Origin: an uncultured Ruminococcus sp.
Lineage (GTDB): Bacteria > Bacillota > Clostridia > Oscillospirales > CAG-272
Direction of reading: 5' to 3'
Length of the DNA stretch: 14,921 nucleotides
NCBI GenBank assembly: GCA_902796505.1
Contig: CADBPA010000183.1
Span: 1-14,921 of the forward strand
The notes under the pieces are model-generated. The model saw nothing but the letters and a program-made list of their open reading frames with translations. It did not search any database and was not told the origin of the DNA. A program made the translations under genes and the position numbers. Shown here one piece after another: positions 14,308-14,921 of the stretch; position 1 is the stretch's first letter; the number at the start of each line of letters is the position of its first letter.

Positions 14308-14859
14308 TCAGAGCGGCTTGCCCTCACGATCAAAGAGCGGAAGGGGGGCGAGGACGGTGATGTCCTTGCGCTCGATGGCGTCGCCTTCGGCGAGGATCGC
14401 CATTTTGCCGACGACGATGCCGCCCGACTGCTCGACGAGATTTTCGAGAGAGGCGAGCGAGCCGCCGGTGCTGATCACGTCGTCCACGATGAGGACGCGC
14501 TTGCCCTTCATATAATCGGCGTCGTCTCCGTCGATATAGAGGACCTGCGAGGCGGCGGTGGTGATCGACTTGGTCTCGCACTTGCGGACGTCCTTCATAT
14601 AAAGTTTGACCGATTTGCGCGCGAGGACGTAGCGGTTTTTGCCGGAGAGGCGGCACATCGCGTGGATCAGGGGAATGCCTTTCGACTCGGCGGTGATCAT
14701 CACGTCGTGCTCGGGGGCTTTTTTGTACAGCTCCTCGGCGCAGCGCTCGGTCAGCTCGACGTCGCCGAAGAGGACGAAGGCGCCGATCTGCATACTGTCG
14801 CTGATCGGGCAGAGCGGAAGATCGCGTTCCAGCCCGGCGACTTTCATTCTATAATACAT
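14308..14859 (-). CDS. Phosphoribosyltransferase, adenine-phosphoribosyltransferase-like
   Basis: A 183-residue type I phosphoribosyltransferase. The PRPP-binding motif RVLIVDDVISTGGS (121-134) is intact, and MITAESKGIPL (54-64) and KSVKLYM (82-88) match a Firmicute group usually annotated as adenine phosphoribosyltransferase. These enzymes join a purine base to PRPP to give the nucleotide in purine salvage, in the cytoplasm. The N-terminus (VAGLERDLPLCPISDSMQIGAF) differs from classical Apt proteins, so the base used, or a regulatory rather than enzymatic role, is not certain. The ATG at 14859 has AGGAG ten bases upstream, slightly far; an in-frame ATG four codons later is possible. It is a single-gene unit ending at a strong terminator. 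Confidence 0.85.
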   Translation of the reverse strand: MYYRMKVAGLERDLPLCPISDSMQIGAFVLFGDVELTERCAEELYKKAPEHDVMITAESKGIPLIHAMCRLSGKNRYVLARKSVKLYMKDVRKCETKSITTAASQVLYIDGDDADYMKGKRVLIVDDVISTGGSLASLENLVEQSGGIVVGKMAILAEGDAIERKDITVLAPLPLFDREGKPL

Positions 14860-14898
14860 CTCTGGGATGCTCCTTTTCTGTTGGACTTGACGAAAGAT

Positions 14899-14904
14899 AT
14901 TGTA
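14899..14904 (-). promoter_or_regulatory. -10 box of the phosphoribosyltransferase promoter (edge-cut)
   Basis: The minus strand reads TACAAT about 40 bases upstream of the gene. With a 17-bp spacer the -35 box would start at the first base beyond the window, so it cannot be checked here. Confidence 0.55.
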
Positions 14905-14921
14905 GCACAGGAGCGTGCAAA

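Overview
The window comes from a GC-rich, endospore-forming Firmicute, most likely a member of the Clostridia. The evidence is a clear sigma-G gene, a clear SpoIVB protease gene, HPr kinase/phosphorylase, a tRNA-sensing T-box leader, strong Shine-Dalgarno sites and near-consensus sigma-A promoters. I see no rRNA, tRNA, CRISPR array, insertion sequence or phage gene. It reads as ordinary chromosomal core and metabolic DNA, split into short transcription units that mostly have a visible promoter and terminator. It contains eleven complete genes and one partial gene.

Layout. At the left edge, on the minus strand, is a sodium:solute symporter whose C-terminus runs off the window. It has its own promoter and a complete T-box leader with a UAC (tyrosine) specifier. 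Next is a three-gene minus-strand unit: a GH36 alpha-galactosidase, a PHP-domain phosphoesterase of the histidinol-phosphatase type and an M32 carboxypeptidase. It has a promoter at 6662-6690, a possible CcpA (cre) site over the start of transcription, and a terminator at 1948-1988. An SGNH hydrolase is transcribed divergently from it. hprK (minus) and a SurA/parvulin-like lipoprotein gene (plus) form a second divergent pair.

The right part is sporulation-linked. spoIVB (plus) stands alone between two terminators. On the minus strand, an AbrB-like regulator, an ABC ATPase and an ABC-2 permease form a tightly packed operon with three 9-bp tandem repeats in its leader. Upstream of these is sigG, with a sigma-F-type promoter, and last is an adenine-phosphoribosyltransferase-like gene with its own terminator.

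How the parts connect. Sigma-F to sigma-G to SpoIVB is the known forespore cascade; the sigma-F-like promoter before sigG fits it, but sigG and spoIVB sit outside their usual neighbourhoods. HprK makes P-Ser-HPr, the CcpA co-repressor, which could act on the cre-like site at the alpha-galactosidase promoter. The best new hypotheses are a tyrosine-responsive symporter, possible self-regulation of the AbrB/ABC operon through the 9-bp repeats, and the unusual alpha-galactosidase/PHP/M32 operon. I found no sign of a wholly new defence or mobile system.
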